64,000 nucleotides of DNA from an uncultured Clostridium sp. (GCA_947570695.1 CANOVB010000002.1:1-64000); one strand, 5' to 3'; shown: positions 8,599-17,386, numbered from the stretch's first letter. The notes: generated by a model from the sequence alone, not told the origin. Translations and numbers: made by a program.

Positions 8599-9157
8599 TT
8601 TTCAAATTTAATCCTTTATTCATTATTTTAGCCAATATTGGCACAAACAATAATTGTAAAATAATTCCAGGAATTCCTATTTTTACACTTTCAATTACTG
8701 AAATTCCATAACTAGATAATCCTAAAACATTTACTGAAGCAAATAATACCCCTGCATATAAAATTCTTCCTAAAACCATTGTACCAATAAGTGATATATA
8801 AGAATTGAATTTTTTATTAAATTCACTTAATAAAGCAGCATATATAATAAGTTCTATTAACATATATGGAAGTCTAGCAATTCCAGGCATTCCCGTTAAT
8901 AAATAACTAAATATAATAGAACTTCCTGCAACAACTGTACTACTAACGGCTCCAAAAGTTAATGCTGCAATTAAAACACAAATATGCATTGGTAAGAAAG
9001 TTGCTCCAGCCTCAGCTCCTGCTAAAATATGAAATACTCTAGGCAAAGCAATTCCCAAAGCACTTAATAAAATTGTTCCAATAATATATTTTACTTTTTT
9101 ATTTTGTAATATCTCAACTAAACGATTAGTTTTTTTCATGTTTTCAACTTTTTCCAT
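8591..9157 (-). CDS. ECF transporter S component (substrate unknown)
   Basis: 188 residues with five to six hydrophobic helices. The start of helix 1 is followed by a long 'ILAGAEAGATFLPMHICVLIAAL' type re-entrant segment (quoted part: GATFLPMHICVLIA) typical of energy-coupling-factor substrate-binding subunits. It needs a shared EcfAA'T module, which is not in this window. Strong AGGAGG ten bases before the ATG. The co-translated DUF1893 gene downstream is the only functional hint. The substrate cannot be read from sequence. Confidence 0.8.
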   Translation of the reverse strand: MEKVENMKKTNRLVEILQNKKVKYIIGTILLSALGIALPRVFHILAGAEAGATFLPMHICVLIAALTFGAVSSTVVAGSSIIFSYLLTGMPGIARLPYMLIELIIYAALLSEFNKKFNSYISLIGTMVLGRILYAGVLFASVNVLGLSSYGISVIESVKIGIPGIILQLLFVPILAKIMNKGLNLKND

Positions 9158-9178
9158 CTATAAAATTCCTCCTAAATT

Positions 9179-9215
9179 TTACAAGCTGTTAAAATCTATT
9201 TTCTTCAGCCTGTAA
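9179..9215 (-). promoter_or_regulatory. Leader or intercistronic hairpin upstream of the ECF gene
   Basis: Ten-bp stem TTACAGGCTG / CAGCTTGTAA (one G-U) with a 17-base loop, between the aldo-keto reductase stop and the ECF S-component SD. It has only a weak U tail, so it may be a poor terminator or an attenuation/regulatory structure. It does not match a riboswitch I know. Confidence 0.45.
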
Positions 9216-9232
9216 GTCTATTTAATAAATAT

Positions 9233-10369
9233 TTATTTTAATAAATCGGTAAAATTAGACATAGCTTCCGCTATTTTTAATTGTTGTGGGCAAACTGCCT
9301 CACAAGATTTACATCCTATACAAGCACTTGGCTTTTTATCATCTGGTAGTGCACTAATAGCCATTGGAGCTATAAATCCTCCACCTGTAAATATATGTTC
9401 ATTATATAAAGCTAATATTTTAGGAATATCAATTCCTTTTGGGCAATGTGCTGTACAATATCTACAAGAAGTACATGGAAGAGTATTTCCTTTTACCATT
9501 TCTCTTGCCATTTCTATCAAAACTTTCATTTCATCAGTATTTAATTTTTTATCTTCTTCAAATGTTTTAATATTTTGCTCTAATTGCTCCATATTTGACA
9601 TTCCTGAAAGCACCATGGTAACTTCTGGTATAGATTGTAAAAATCTAAATGCCCATCCTGGGACTGTCTCATCTGCTCTAAGCCCTTTAAGTTTTGCTTC
9701 ATTTTCCTCTGAAAGTTTTGCTAGTTTGCCTCCTCTTAATGGTTCCATAACCCACACTGGTATATTAAGCTCTTTTAATAATTCTAATTTTGATTTTGCA
9801 TCTTGAAATTCATAATCTAAGTAATTTAATTGAACTTGACAAAATTCCATATATTTACCATATCTACTGTCTAAAAACTTTTTCATAACATCAAAACTTC
9901 CATGCACTGAAAAACCTAAATGTTTAATTCTGCCATTTTCTTTTTGTTTTAATAAATAATCTAATATTCCATATTTTTCATCTAAATATGGATCAACATT
10001 TTTTTCATAAACATTATGAATTAAATAAAAATCAAAATACTTCATTCCTGTTTTTTCTAATTGTTTTTCAAAAATTTCTTCTACTTTATCCATATTAGAT
10101 ACATCATATCCAGGAAATTTTGTTGCTAAATAAAAACTCTCTCTTGGATATTTTTGAAGAACTTTTCCTATTACAAGTTCTGATTCACCATTATGATATC
10201 CCCAAGCTGTATCAAAATAGTTTATGCCTTTATTTATTGCGTATTCTACCATTTTTGCTGTTTCTTCTTCATCAACTGGAGTGTCTCCATTTGTTCCCTT
10301 GTTAGGTAATCTCATTGTCCCTAGGCCTAAACTTGATAATTTTAATCCTTTAAAATCTTTGTAAAGCAT
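9233..10369 (-). CDS. Aldo/keto reductase with C-terminal 2x[4Fe-4S] ferredoxin domain
   Basis: 378 residues. Residues 1-285 form an AKR TIM barrel with catalytic tetrad D53, Y58, K84 and H118 (YFDTAWGYHNGES, ATKFPG, YLIHNV). The C-terminal part carries two ferredoxin-like clusters, CTSCRYCTAHCP and CIGCKSCEAVCP, so electrons may come from ferredoxin as well as NAD(P)H. This architecture is frequent in anaerobes and probably detoxifies aldehydes. SD AAAGGAGG. A MerR gene lies upstream in the same direction and probably controls it. Confidence 0.93.
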   Translation of the reverse strand: MLYKDFKGLKLSSLGLGTMRLPNKGTNGDTPVDEEETAKMVEYAINKGINYFDTAWGYHNGESELVIGKVLQKYPRESFYLATKFPGYDVSNMDKVEEIFEKQLEKTGMKYFDFYLIHNVYEKNVDPYLDEKYGILDYLLKQKENGRIKHLGFSVHGSFDVMKKFLDSRYGKYMEFCQVQLNYLDYEFQDAKSKLELLKELNIPVWVMEPLRGGKLAKLSEENEAKLKGLRADETVPGWAFRFLQSIPEVTMVLSGMSNMEQLEQNIKTFEEDKKLNTDEMKVLIEMAREMVKGNTLPCTSCRYCTAHCPKGIDIPKILALYNEHIFTGGGFIAPMAISALPDDKKPSACIGCKSCEAVCPQQLKIAEAMSNFTDLLK

Positions 10370-10500
10370 TCCTTTTCCTCCTTTTATTATTTAATTTTAT
10401 ATATGCTTTATAAATTAAGCCATTAATTAATACCAATCATATTTTTCATAACGATTTAATTTTTTATTTATAAATCATTCATTTTTTAAAGTATCTTCAT

Positions 10501-10884
10501 TTAAATAACTTCTGTAAAATCTTTCTTTTTTCCAGAAACTATTTCATTATATAATTTTATTTTATAATCTAATTTTTCTAATGAAGCATTAATTTTTTGC
10601 TGTTTTTCTAATAATTTAATTCTTTGTTCCTCTAATATTTCTTTTCTTCTTTTCGCAGTACTTTTACCTTTTTCAAACAATAACATATACTCTATTAATG
10701 CTTCAATTTCTACACCAGCATCTCTCATACATTTTACAAATTCTATTCTTTTACAAACTGTTTCATCATAGTCTCTTATACCACTTTTACTTCTTGATAC
10801 ATTTGAAAGTATACCAATTTTTTCATAGTACCTTAATGTATCTGGTGTTAAATTATATTCTTTACTTACTTCTGAAATTGTCAT
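10501..10884 (-). CDS. MerR-family regulator
   Basis: 127 residues. The winged helix is at 1-68 (TISEVSKEYNLTPDTLRYYEKIGIL) and a long dimerisation coiled coil at 80-118. It has no effector cysteines or metal site, like the AdhR/small-aldehyde-sensing branch. Together with the downstream aldo-keto reductase this suggests a carbonyl-stress regulator (inference). Its own promoter has the 19-bp spacer and dyad expected for MerR activation, so it is probably autoregulated. Confidence 0.9.
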   Translation of the reverse strand: MTISEVSKEYNLTPDTLRYYEKIGILSNVSRSKSGIRDYDETVCKRIEFVKCMRDAGVEIEALIEYMLLFEKGKSTAKRRKEILEEQRIKLLEKQQKINASLEKLDYKIKLYNEIVSGKKKDFTEVI

Positions 10885-10908
10885 ATCTTTTCTCCTTTAA
10901 TTTTTTTT

Positions 10909-10939
10909 ATAATATCACTTTGAGCTAACTCTAAGTCAA
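10909..10939 (-). promoter_or_regulatory. MerR-type promoter with 19-bp spacer and operator dyad
   Basis: Minus strand: -35 TTGACT (10934-10939), a 19-bp spacer, -10 TATTAT (10909-10914). The spacer holds an inverted repeat (ACTTAGAGTT / AGCTCAAAGT, 8 of 10 positions symmetric). Long spacing plus a central dyad is the hallmark of MerR-activated promoters. Confidence 0.75.
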
Positions 10940-10989
10940 TACTTTTTTTATATTTTTTAAAAAAACACTAAGTCACTCATTCTGTAAAA

Positions 10990-11029
10990 AACAAAAGAGG
11001 AATGCAAAGCACTTATATTAAATAAAAAA
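10990..11029 (+). repeat. Minimal copy of the dispersed 3'-adjacent repeat
   Basis: Carries both ends of the family (ACAAAAGAGG and GCAAAGCACTT..TATTAAATAAAA) with the interior missing, so it looks like an internal-deletion derivative. It lies next to the 3' end of the PPC-domain gene. Confidence 0.5.
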
Positions 11030-11054
11030 AGAATTTGATTTTTTATTCAAACTC
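11024..11054 (-). terminator. Terminator of the PPC-domain gene
   Basis: Minus-strand stem GAGTTTGA / TCAAATTC (one G-U) followed by a seven-U run. Confidence 0.7.
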
Positions 11055-11076
11055 CTCTTTATTTATAACATATTTT

Positions 11077-11496
11077 CTAAAATTTTAATAAATTTAATCC
11101 AATATTCTCATTAAATTCTCTATCAACTCTTCCATCTATTATATTTATAACCATTTCACATGTTGCGCTTGTTATAGCTCTATTTAAATGTCCTCCATAT
11201 ACCTCTCCATTTTCATTTCCAGCACTTAAATGAATATGTGCATAAAATTCGTCATTCATAGTATTTATAGTTCCTGTTAAAGATACTATTTCAAAATTTC
11301 CTTTAAAATCATTTGCATAATATTTTTTCTCATCTACATTAAATACTCCTACAGTAAAATCATTAATAGCACCTAATGCATTAATACTAGCTAATTTTAT
11401 ATTCTCTTTTTCTGCAATTTCTTTGATCTTTTCTAGTACTTCTTCCCCTTTATCAATTCTAGCAATTATTGTACTTTTAAATTTTCTATATTCCAT
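11077..11496 (-). CDS. PPC (DUF296) domain protein, putative DNA-binding
   Basis: 139 residues forming a single PPC domain: IIARIDKGEEVLEKI at the start, then ASINALGAINDFTVGVF, a central AHIHLSAGNENGEVYGGHL with the conserved histidines, and a C-terminal strand. Prokaryotic PPC proteins trimerise and some bind DNA, but a general function is not established. SD AAAGGAG. It is transcribed alone, with its own terminator downstream. Confidence 0.9.
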   Translation of the reverse strand: MEYRKFKSTIIARIDKGEEVLEKIKEIAEKENIKLASINALGAINDFTVGVFNVDEKKYYANDFKGNFEIVSLTGTINTMNDEFYAHIHLSAGNENGEVYGGHLNRAITSATCEMVINIIDGRVDREFNENIGLNLLKF

Positions 11497-11521
11497 TATT
11501 TTTTCTCCTTTTTATTAAATA

Positions 11522-12413
11522 TTAATACAAAATTTCTGGTTCATTATATGAAATTATTCCGCTTTCATCTATTGAAAAACTTATATTTATACCTAATTCT
11601 AAATTACTATCACTTAAACTAACTTGGTATTTTCCATATTCTAATTCACCATAAACTTCAGTCCAATCCAATGTCTCTTTTATAGTATCTTCTGAAATAT
11701 TTTCTATATTTACTGTATCTTCAATAGAAATATCTGATACTTTTTCCATATCTTTAAAAATGTACTCAACTCCTGGTCCGAATATATGCAGAAGTAGAAG
11801 TTTCAGTAGCTTCTTTAACAATATAGCCTTGTCCTGTATAATTCTCATTTTTCTCTTCTTTTCTTATTATATAACTATTAGGAATCTCATATTTTAATTC
11901 ATTTGTATCTGTAATCTTTAAAACAATTCCATTTTTAGTTATTTTTTCGACATCTATTTTAACATTGTCACGAGAACTATAACAATATCGTAAAACTTTT
12001 TCTGGAAGTTCAGTATTGCTTTTTTCTTTTATAATTTCAATTTTTCCAACGTTACTTAATTGTTCTGGATAAGATGTCAAAATTAATCCATCATAATAAA
12101 TATCTATTTCTTGCCCCTGTCTATATCCAATATTTCCTTCATCTGTAAATCCTACATATATTAAATCTTCATCTTTAATATTCATAACTAATAAATTATT
12201 CTTATTTACCTTTGCTACAACAGCTTTCATTTTTACTTTCATATTATCTTCATACTCATAATTGTTTGTATTTATTTCTGTAATATTTTCATAATTATTA
12301 ATACTTACATCACTTTTATTTTTATTCTTAATTATAATGTATCCTAAAACACCTAATGCAGCTAACACAAGAATCGATAAAATAATTATAATAACTTTAA
12401 TTCCTTTTTTCAT
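11522..12413 (-). CDS. Membrane-anchored hypothetical protein, +1 shift at CGG
   Basis: Two frames that together make about 296 residues. The first part (12413 to 11766 in one frame) starts MKKGIKVIIIILSILVLAALG, an N-terminal membrane anchor at about 6-28, followed by a beta-rich extracytoplasmic region. It reaches TSAYI, then CGG ACC AGG AGT TGA. Skipping the C gives GGA CCA GGA GTT and continues GPGVEYIFKDMEK to a natural end at 11522. The total is 3n+1, so exactly one extra base. Domain family not recognised. Either recoded, pseudogenised, or a sequencing insertion; the same CGG context at two other genes favours recoding. Confidence 0.65.
11778..11780 (-). other. CGG codon at +1 frameshift junction (site 2)
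   Basis: First frame reads TAT ATT CGG ACC AGG AGT TGA. Dropping the C gives ATT GGA CCA GGA GTT, which continues the long frame. Same T-C-GG context and glycine landing codon as sites 1 and 3. Confidence 0.6.
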
Positions 12414-12486
12414 ATATACCTCTTATTTACTTTTTATGATTTTATAATATCATTTAAATACATAGTTATCAATATTTTTATTTTCT

Positions 12487-12759
12487 AGAACAAAAGAAAA
12501 CATCATAAAAATTGTAAAAGATAAATTTTATTACAAATGACCTCGTCTTTTCTCTGCAAGAACTTATCTATAGCTCATTTCATTTGCTACATCTAAAACA
12601 TATTTGCTATTGCTAAATTACTTATGCTGTTTAAGCTTTAGATATTACAGTATCTGTATGTCAATATTTTTAATATTAACATCATTAAATTTGTGTGCAA
12701 AATTAGCGTAAGCTTTTATTTAATAGGAAGTTAAGAGTATTTTCCTATTAAATAAAAAA
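12487..12759 (+). repeat. Dispersed repeat, long copy A
   Basis: Fills most of the 393-bp gap between two minus-strand genes. It begins AGAACAAAAG, contains the core TCTCTGCAAGAACTTATCTA and TAGCTCATTTCA shared with copies B and C, and ends in a hairpin (TAATAGGAAG / TTTCCTATTA) followed by AATAAAA. No credible gene is seen within. The hairpin end faces the 3' end of the M15 hydrolase gene. Confidence 0.7.
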
Positions 12760-12760
12760 C

Positions 12761-12793
12761 AAATCCACAAATTATTAATAATCTGTGGATTTA
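12761..12793 (-). terminator. Terminator of the M15 hydrolase gene
   Basis: Stem AAATCCACA / TGTGGATTT with a T-rich tail on the minus strand, directly after the gene. Confidence 0.75.
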
Positions 12794-12806
12794 TTCTATT
12801 ATAATT

Positions 12807-13484
12807 TTATTGATTTGTTGGTAATACTGTGGTACTACTTGCACCTCTTCCTACTACCTGACTCATTAAACTATTCCATGTTAAATTTCCGATTATTCCA
12901 TCTGCTGTAAGTCCATTTTTATTTTGGAAAGATATTACCGAAGATTGTGTTCTTATTCCAAATACTCCATCTAATCCTCCTGTATCATATCCAAGTGTTG
13001 TTAAAGCATCTTGAGCTATACAAACATATACTCCTCTGCTTCCTTGCCTAATTAAAGGATATCCAGAAGCTACTTGTCGCTCATCAAAATGTACCCATCT
13101 AGGAGTTAGTGATGCTGGCTCAACATAATTCCATATTCCAGAATTAACAGCCAAATTTCTCATTGCATTTCTTCCTGCCTCATCTAAATTTTGCCCCACA
13201 TCAAATGCTAAACCTGCATAATGTTGTGATAAATTGCCATGTCCTCCTTCCCATGATCTCTTAAATGCATATCCAACATAAATTGGTCTACCATATATAT
13301 ATCTAAAACTGTTCCAGGCTTCCATTGCTCTTCTATCAGTCCAAAGCAAACCAGACTTACTTGATCCTCTGAACTCCCTAACAGTTAGGCTTCTATTTGT
13401 ATTGTATGGCATGCTTTGATTTTCTCCACGATAGTAAGTTTCCATACGATTAGTATTGTTATTATAAACAAGTATTTTTGCCAT
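12807..13484 (-). CDS. M15-like peptidoglycan hydrolase with PG-binding domain
   Basis: 225 residues. The N-terminal module is a D,D-carboxypeptidase-like M15 fold with metal ligands H88 and D95 in HYAGLAFDVG and H132 in WVHFDER. A PG_binding_1 domain at about 145-208 follows (IRQGSRGVYVCIAQDALTTL, GLDGVFGIRTQ). No signal peptide is visible, so export may be non-classical or mother-cell/spore associated (inference). Translation is probably controlled by a leader hairpin that holds its SD. Confidence 0.85.
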   Translation of the reverse strand: MAKILVYNNNTNRMETYYRGENQSMPYNTNRSLTVREFRGSSKSGLLWTDRRAMEAWNSFRYIYGRPIYVGYAFKRSWEGGHGNLSQHYAGLAFDVGQNLDEAGRNAMRNLAVNSGIWNYVEPASLTPRWVHFDERQVASGYPLIRQGSRGVYVCIAQDALTTLGYDTGGLDGVFGIRTQSSVISFQNKNGLTADGIIGNLTWNSLMSQVVGRGASSTTVLPTNQ

Positions 13485-13487
13485 AAA

Positions 13488-13533
13488 AAAGCTCCTTTCA
13501 TATATTCTATTTATATATTATGAAAGAAGCTTT
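13488..13533 (-). promoter_or_regulatory. SD-sequestering leader hairpin of the M15 hydrolase
   Basis: Minus-strand stem AAAGCTTCTTTCAT / ATGAAAGGAGCTTT (14 bp, one G-U) with an 18-base loop. The 3' arm contains the AAAGGAG ribosome site, and TTTTTT-ATG follows immediately. Folding would block initiation and, with the U run, could also act as an attenuator. Confidence 0.6.
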
Positions 13534-13545
13534 AGTTTGTTTACA

Positions 13546-13574
13546 TGTAATAGTTGCATTATACAACTATTACA
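13546..13574. repeat. Perfect 11-bp inverted repeat in the M15 leader
   Basis: TGTAATAGTTG / CAACTATTACA with a 7-base centre, 13 bases upstream of the SD-hairpin. It lacks a U tail, so it is an operator or a first leader stem rather than a terminator. Confidence 0.5.
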
Positions 13575-13643
13575 ATTTCTTATTTAATTTAAAATAATAT
13601 AATCTAAATTTAAAACCTTAATACTTTCTTTACAACAATCCTA

Positions 13644-14111
13644 TTAATCATTATTTAAAAATCTTTCAATTTTTTCTACTTTATCTTGCCTATTTAAATT
13701 TTTATACTCTTGTAATTCCTGTGATATCTCTAATACCGGTATTTTCATTTTTTCATATTCAAATTCTTTTATTTCATGTAAATGATTCTTAACTGACCAT
13801 TCTCCATTTTTTAATTTATACTGGAAATCTCCCATTACTTCTACATTTATGCCATCTACTTCATAAATACTAAAATAAGAGCAATACTTGTCTGTAGAAG
13901 AATATTCAGGTTTTTTTGTACAAAAATCTTTTAATAATAAATAAATTTTTTCGCTTCCACTTTCATCTGTCAATATATCAATATCATTTCGTGGTTCCAC
14001 ATCTACACCTTGAATTGCAAGAGATACGCTTCCAGATAAAACCCAAAGTATATTTGTTTCTATTAATTTATCATAAACTTTTTTTAAAGCTTCTATAATT
14101 TCTTTATTCAT
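13644..14111 (-). CDS. Nucleotidyltransferase-fold protein
   Basis: 155 residues. VLSGSVSLAIQG followed by EPRNDIDILTDE is the GS...DxD motif of the polymerase-beta-type nucleotidyltransferase superfamily, closest in layout to small LinB/AbiEii-like proteins. A second acidic strand (INVEVMGDF) supplies the third carboxylate position. The start overlaps the upstream MBL gene by 8 bases, so they are coupled. Substrate unknown; it need not be a toxin component, because no antitoxin partner is adjacent. Confidence 0.75.
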   Translation of the reverse strand: MNKEIIEALKKVYDKLIETNILWVLSGSVSLAIQGVDVEPRNDIDILTDESGSEKIYLLLKDFCTKKPEYSSTDKYCSYFSIYEVDGINVEVMGDFQYKLKNGEWSVKNHLHEIKEFEYEKMKIPVLEISQELQEYKNLNRQDKVEKIERFLNND

Positions 14112-15069
14112 CTATAACCTCATATCCTTCTTGTGTTAGTCTAATAACTTTATCACCTTCAAAAGCAAGAATCGAAACTGCTCCATATTCTTCTACCCAA
14201 TCTCTAACTATAACACTTTGCCATTTTCCTGAATTATATCCTCCGCCATTATCATTATCATATAGCCATTTTGGTGCATTAAAAAAACATAATTTGGGTT
14301 CTATTTTATCATAAACTTCTTTTGTAACTCCATATTGTCCATGATGTGCCATTTGTACAGCATAACTTTTTAATTTTTCTGGCTCTTTTAATAATTCTTC
14401 ACTTGTATACACATAAGCATCTCCCAAGAATAAAATACTTTTATCTACATCTATTGCTGTCATTTTAAAAACCATACTACTATCATTTCCATTATCTGAA
14501 GTAGTTACCTCTGGATTTGCAATTCTTATTATTTCACATTGTATATTATCCATTTGTATAATTTGATCTTTTTGACAGACAATTTTGTTAATTATTTTTG
14601 AACTTTCTAAATCTTCATAAGTTCTCTTTTCTGATGGATATCCTCTATCATCATATTTTTCATACCAATTTAATTCATTAAAGTTATAACATACATTTTC
14701 TACTCTTATATTACAATCTTCTCTTTCTATTAGTTCACACATTGCACCAACGTGGTCACTGTGTGGATGAGTTATGTACCAATAATCAATTTTTCCATTT
14801 CCATATTTCATTATGTAATTTAATAAAAAATCTGCATCAACTGTTTCTCCACCATCTACTACTATTAGTTTATCTTTGTTTGTTCTTATTAAATAAGAAT
14901 TAGACTGACGTGCTCCATTTTCTTGCATAGCACATCCTGATACTAAAGTAATTCTCATTCCAATTTTATCTTCAGCTATTTTTTTATTCTTTTTATAAAA
15001 ATTAATACCTATAACTGTAATTAGTATAATTATACTAAAAAATATTAATATTTTTTTCATTTTTTCCAA
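14104..15069 (-). CDS. Membrane-anchored MBL-fold (ComEC/Rec2-type) hydrolase
   Basis: 321 residues. A hydrophobic anchor at about 6-24 is followed by a metallo-beta-lactamase domain: IVVDGGETVDADFLL, the metal motif HPHSDHVGA, DNGNDSSMVFKM, then ILFLGDAY (Asp ligand) and MAHHGQYG (His). The layout matches the extracytoplasmic ComEC/Rec2-like stand-alone hydrolases, possible nucleases or phosphodiesterases. The first possible start is TTG at 15069; the ATG at 15060 is also plausible. Confidence 0.87.
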   Translation of the reverse strand: MEKMKKILIFFSIIILITVIGINFYKKNKKIAEDKIGMRITLVSGCAMQENGARQSNSYLIRTNKDKLIVVDGGETVDADFLLNYIMKYGNGKIDYWYITHPHSDHVGAMCELIEREDCNIRVENVCYNFNELNWYEKYDDRGYPSEKRTYEDLESSKIINKIVCQKDQIIQMDNIQCEIIRIANPEVTTSDNGNDSSMVFKMTAIDVDKSILFLGDAYVYTSEELLKEPEKLKSYAVQMAHHGQYGVTKEVYDKIEPKLCFFNAPKWLYDNDNGGGYNSGKWQSVIVRDWVEEYGAVSILAFEGDKVIRLTQEGYEVIDE

Positions 15070-15150
15070 ACTTTCTTTCCATATTTCTCTTTTTCATTTT
15101 TATTATATCACTTAATCCATCAAATTCAAGGTTTCATACACAAAATTAAT

Positions 15151-15179
15151 TGTACTTTAATATTTGTATATGATATAAT
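15151..15179 (+). promoter_or_regulatory. Likely promoter of the nitroreductase gene
   Basis: -10 TATAAT at 15174-15179 and a weak -35 TGTACT 17 bp upstream, about 50 bp before the start codon. Confidence 0.45.
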
Positions 15180-15229
15180 TTAAAAAGATTTAATATGATT
15201 TATTAAATAAGAAAGGAATGAAATTTAAT

Positions 15230-15748
15230 ATGGATTTTTTAGAATTAGCACAAAATAGATATTCTTGTAGAAGCTTTAAAGATAAGCCAATAGAACAGGA
15301 AAAAATTGATAAGCTTTTAAAAGCCGCTCAAGCTTCTCCAACAGCTCGTAATTTTCAACCTCAAAGAATTCTCGTTCTAACAGACGAAACCGAACGTGCA
15401 AAATTGAGTGAATGTACTAAATATGGCTGGGGAGCTCCTGTAATAATGATTATTTGTTATGACAAAGAAGTTTCAGGGAAAAATAGATATGATGGTTATG
15501 ATTTTGGAACTATTGATGCAAGTATTGTTACTACTCATTTAATGTTTGAAGCAACCAGCTTAGGACTAGGAACTACTTGGGTTGGCGCCTTTGATGGTAA
15601 AAAAGTTCGTGAAGTTTATAATGTTCCTAATAATTATGAAATAATTGCAATACTTCCTATAGGCTATCCTTCTGATGAAGCTATGCCTAGCACACTTCAT
15701 ACAAGTAGAGAACCACTCAGAAAAACAGTTTTCTTTAACAAATTTTAA
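15230..15748 (+). CDS. Nitroreductase family protein
   Basis: 172-residue FMN-dependent nitroreductase fold: NRYSCRSFKDKPIEQEKIDKLL at the start binds FMN phosphate, ASPTARNFQPQRI forms the dimer pocket, and LGLGTTWVGAFD is the second flavin contact. It would reduce nitro, quinone or ene substrates using NAD(P)H. The start is taken at 15230 (MDFLELAQ). An in-frame ATG at 15218 sits only one base after the GGA of the SD. Convergent with asnS, with a shared terminator between. Confidence 0.9.
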   Translation: MDFLELAQNRYSCRSFKDKPIEQEKIDKLLKAAQASPTARNFQPQRILVLTDETERAKLSECTKYGWGAPVIMIICYDKEVSGKNRYDGYDFGTIDASIVTTHLMFEATSLGLGTTWVGAFDGKKVREVYNVPNNYEIIAILPIGYPSDEAMPSTLHTSREPLRKTVFFNKF

Positions 15749-15768
15749 GGTTATTTATAGTATTCTAA

Positions 15769-15945
15769 AGAACAAAAGTGGACAATATTTAATATGCAAA
15801 AGACGAAACTTTACTGAATTGTCCACGTATTTTCTCTGCAAGAACTTAGCTGTAGCTCATTTCACACAGCTAAGAAATGTTCGATGTACAGAAAAATTTC
15901 TGAAAGCTTTATATAATAGGAAGTGCAGAGCACTTTCCTATTATA
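15769..15945 (+). repeat. Dispersed repeat, long copy B
   Basis: Starts AGAACAAAAG, has the core TTTTCTCTGCAAGAACTTAG and TAGCTCATTTCACACAGC, and ends in a strong hairpin (AATAGGAAGTGC / GCACTTTCCTATT). The hairpin end faces the 3' end of asnS. Confidence 0.7.
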
Positions 15946-15950
15946 TAAAA

Positions 15951-15985
15951 AAATGAAATTTAAGAGTTCCTTAAATTTCATTTTT
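15951..15985. terminator. Bidirectional terminator between nitroreductase and asnS
   Basis: Perfect 14-bp stem AAATGAAATTTAAG / CTTAAATTTCATTT with A and T runs on either side. Confidence 0.85.
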
Positions 15986-15994
15986 TGTTTTAAA

Positions 15995-17386
15995 TTAAAA
16001 TTCGCAATTTTTTGGTGTTCTTGGAAATGGTATTACATCACGTATATTTTGCATTCCTGTAATATACATCATAAGTCTTTCAAAACCTAATCCAAATCCG
16101 CTATGTGGCACACTTCCATATTTTCTTAAATCTAAATACCACCAATAATCTTGTTCATCCATATTTAAATCTTTAATTTTATTTTGTAAAATTTCTAAAC
16201 TATCTTCTCTTTGACTTCCACCTATTATTTCGCCTATTCCTGGAGCTAAAAGGTCACTTGCCGCAACTGTTTTTCCATCAGGATTTAATTTCATATAAAA
16301 TGCTTTTATTTCTGCTGGATAATCAGTAACAAATACTGGCTTTTTAAATATTTCTTCACTCAAATATCTTTCATGTTCTGTTTGTAAATCCGTTCCCCAT
16401 GATACTTTATATTCAAATTTATCATTATGCTTTTCAAGCTCTTTTACAGCATCTGTATAACTAATTCTCCCAAACTCTGAATTTACAACATTATTAAGTC
16501 TTTCTAGTAATGTTTTATCTATAAAATTATTGAAAAATTCCATTTCTTCTGGACAATTTTCTAATACATAATTTATTACATATTTTAGCATGTTTTCTGC
16601 TAAATCCATATCATCTTTTAAATCTGCAAAACATATTTCAGGTTCTATCATCCAAAATTCTGCCGCATGCTTTACTGTATTAGAATTTTCTGCTCTAAAT
16701 GTTGGTCCAAATGTATATACATTTCTAAATGCAAATGCATAAGTTTCAACATTAAGTTGTCCACTAACTGTAAGATGAGCTGGCTTTCCGAAAAAATCCT
16801 TTGAAAAATCTACTTCTCCATTTTCAAGTTTATCTACATTTTTTAAATCAAATGTATTCAAATTAAACATTTCTCCAGCACCTTCTGCATCACTTCCTGT
16901 GATTATTGGTGTGTGTACATACACAAAATTATTCTCTTGAAAAAATTTATGTATTGCATATGATGCTACAGATCTTACTCTAAATACTGCATTAAAAGTG
17001 TTAGTTCTTGGGCGCAAATGTGCTATTGTTCTTAAGTATTCCATTGTATGTCTTTTCTTTTGCAAAGGATATTCTGGAGCAGAAATAGCAATTACTTTTA
17101 TTTCTTTTGCTTTTATTTCAAAAGGTTGTTTTGCATTTTCTGTTTTTACTAAATCTCCCACAACTGTTATTGATGTGCTTAAAGTTAATTTACATACTTC
17201 TTCAAAATTTTGTAATGAATTATCAAAAACAACTTGTAAATTTTTGAAAAATGATCCATCATTAATTTCAATAAATCCAAAAGTTTTTGAATCTCTAACT
17301 GTTTTTATCCATCCTGATATTTCTACTTCTTTTCCATAGTAGTTTTCAGCATTTCTGTATAGTTCTTTTATAATTACACTATTCAT
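15995..17386 (-). CDS. asnS: Asparaginyl-tRNA synthetase
   Basis: 463-residue class IIb aminoacyl-tRNA synthetase charging tRNA-Asn in the cytoplasm. It has an N-terminal OB-fold anticodon domain ([20 protein letters not shown]), motif 1 around [15 protein letters not shown], motif 2 [12 protein letters not shown], and motif 3 [14 protein letters not shown] near the C-terminus. Length is standard. The SD is unusual: AGGAGAAAGG lies about 45 bases upstream with an 11-bp hairpin between it and the ATG. No T-box leader was seen. Confidence 0.97.
   Translation of the reverse strand: MNSVIIKELYRNAENYYGKEVEISGWIKTVRDSKTFGFIEINDGSFFKNLQVVFDNSLQNFEEVCKLTLSTSITVVGDLVKTENAKQPFEIKAKEIKVIAISAPEYPLQKKRHTMEYLRTIAHLRPRTNTFNAVFRVRSVASYAIHKFFQENNFVYVHTPIITGSDAEGAGEMFNLNTFDLKNVDKLENGEVDFSKDFFGKPAHLTVSGQLNVETYAFAFRNVYTFGPTFRAENSNTVKHAAEFWMIEPEICFADLKDDMDLAENMLKYVINYVLENCPEEMEFFNNFIDKTLLERLNNVVNSEFGRISYTDAVKELEKHNDKFEYKVSWGTDLQTEHERYLSEEIFKKPVFVTDYPAEIKAFYMKLNPDGKTVAASDLLAPGIGEIIGGSQREDSLEILQNKIKDLNMDEQDYWWYLDLRKYGSVPHSGFGLGFERLMMYITGMQNIRDVIPFPRTPKNCEF

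Noticed and set aside
15675..15956. A 93-codon plus-strand frame running through repeat copy B
   Set aside because: It overlaps the nitroreductase end in another frame and the rest lies in the repeat. Copies A and C carry stops in that frame, so the similarity is nucleotide-level, not protein-level.
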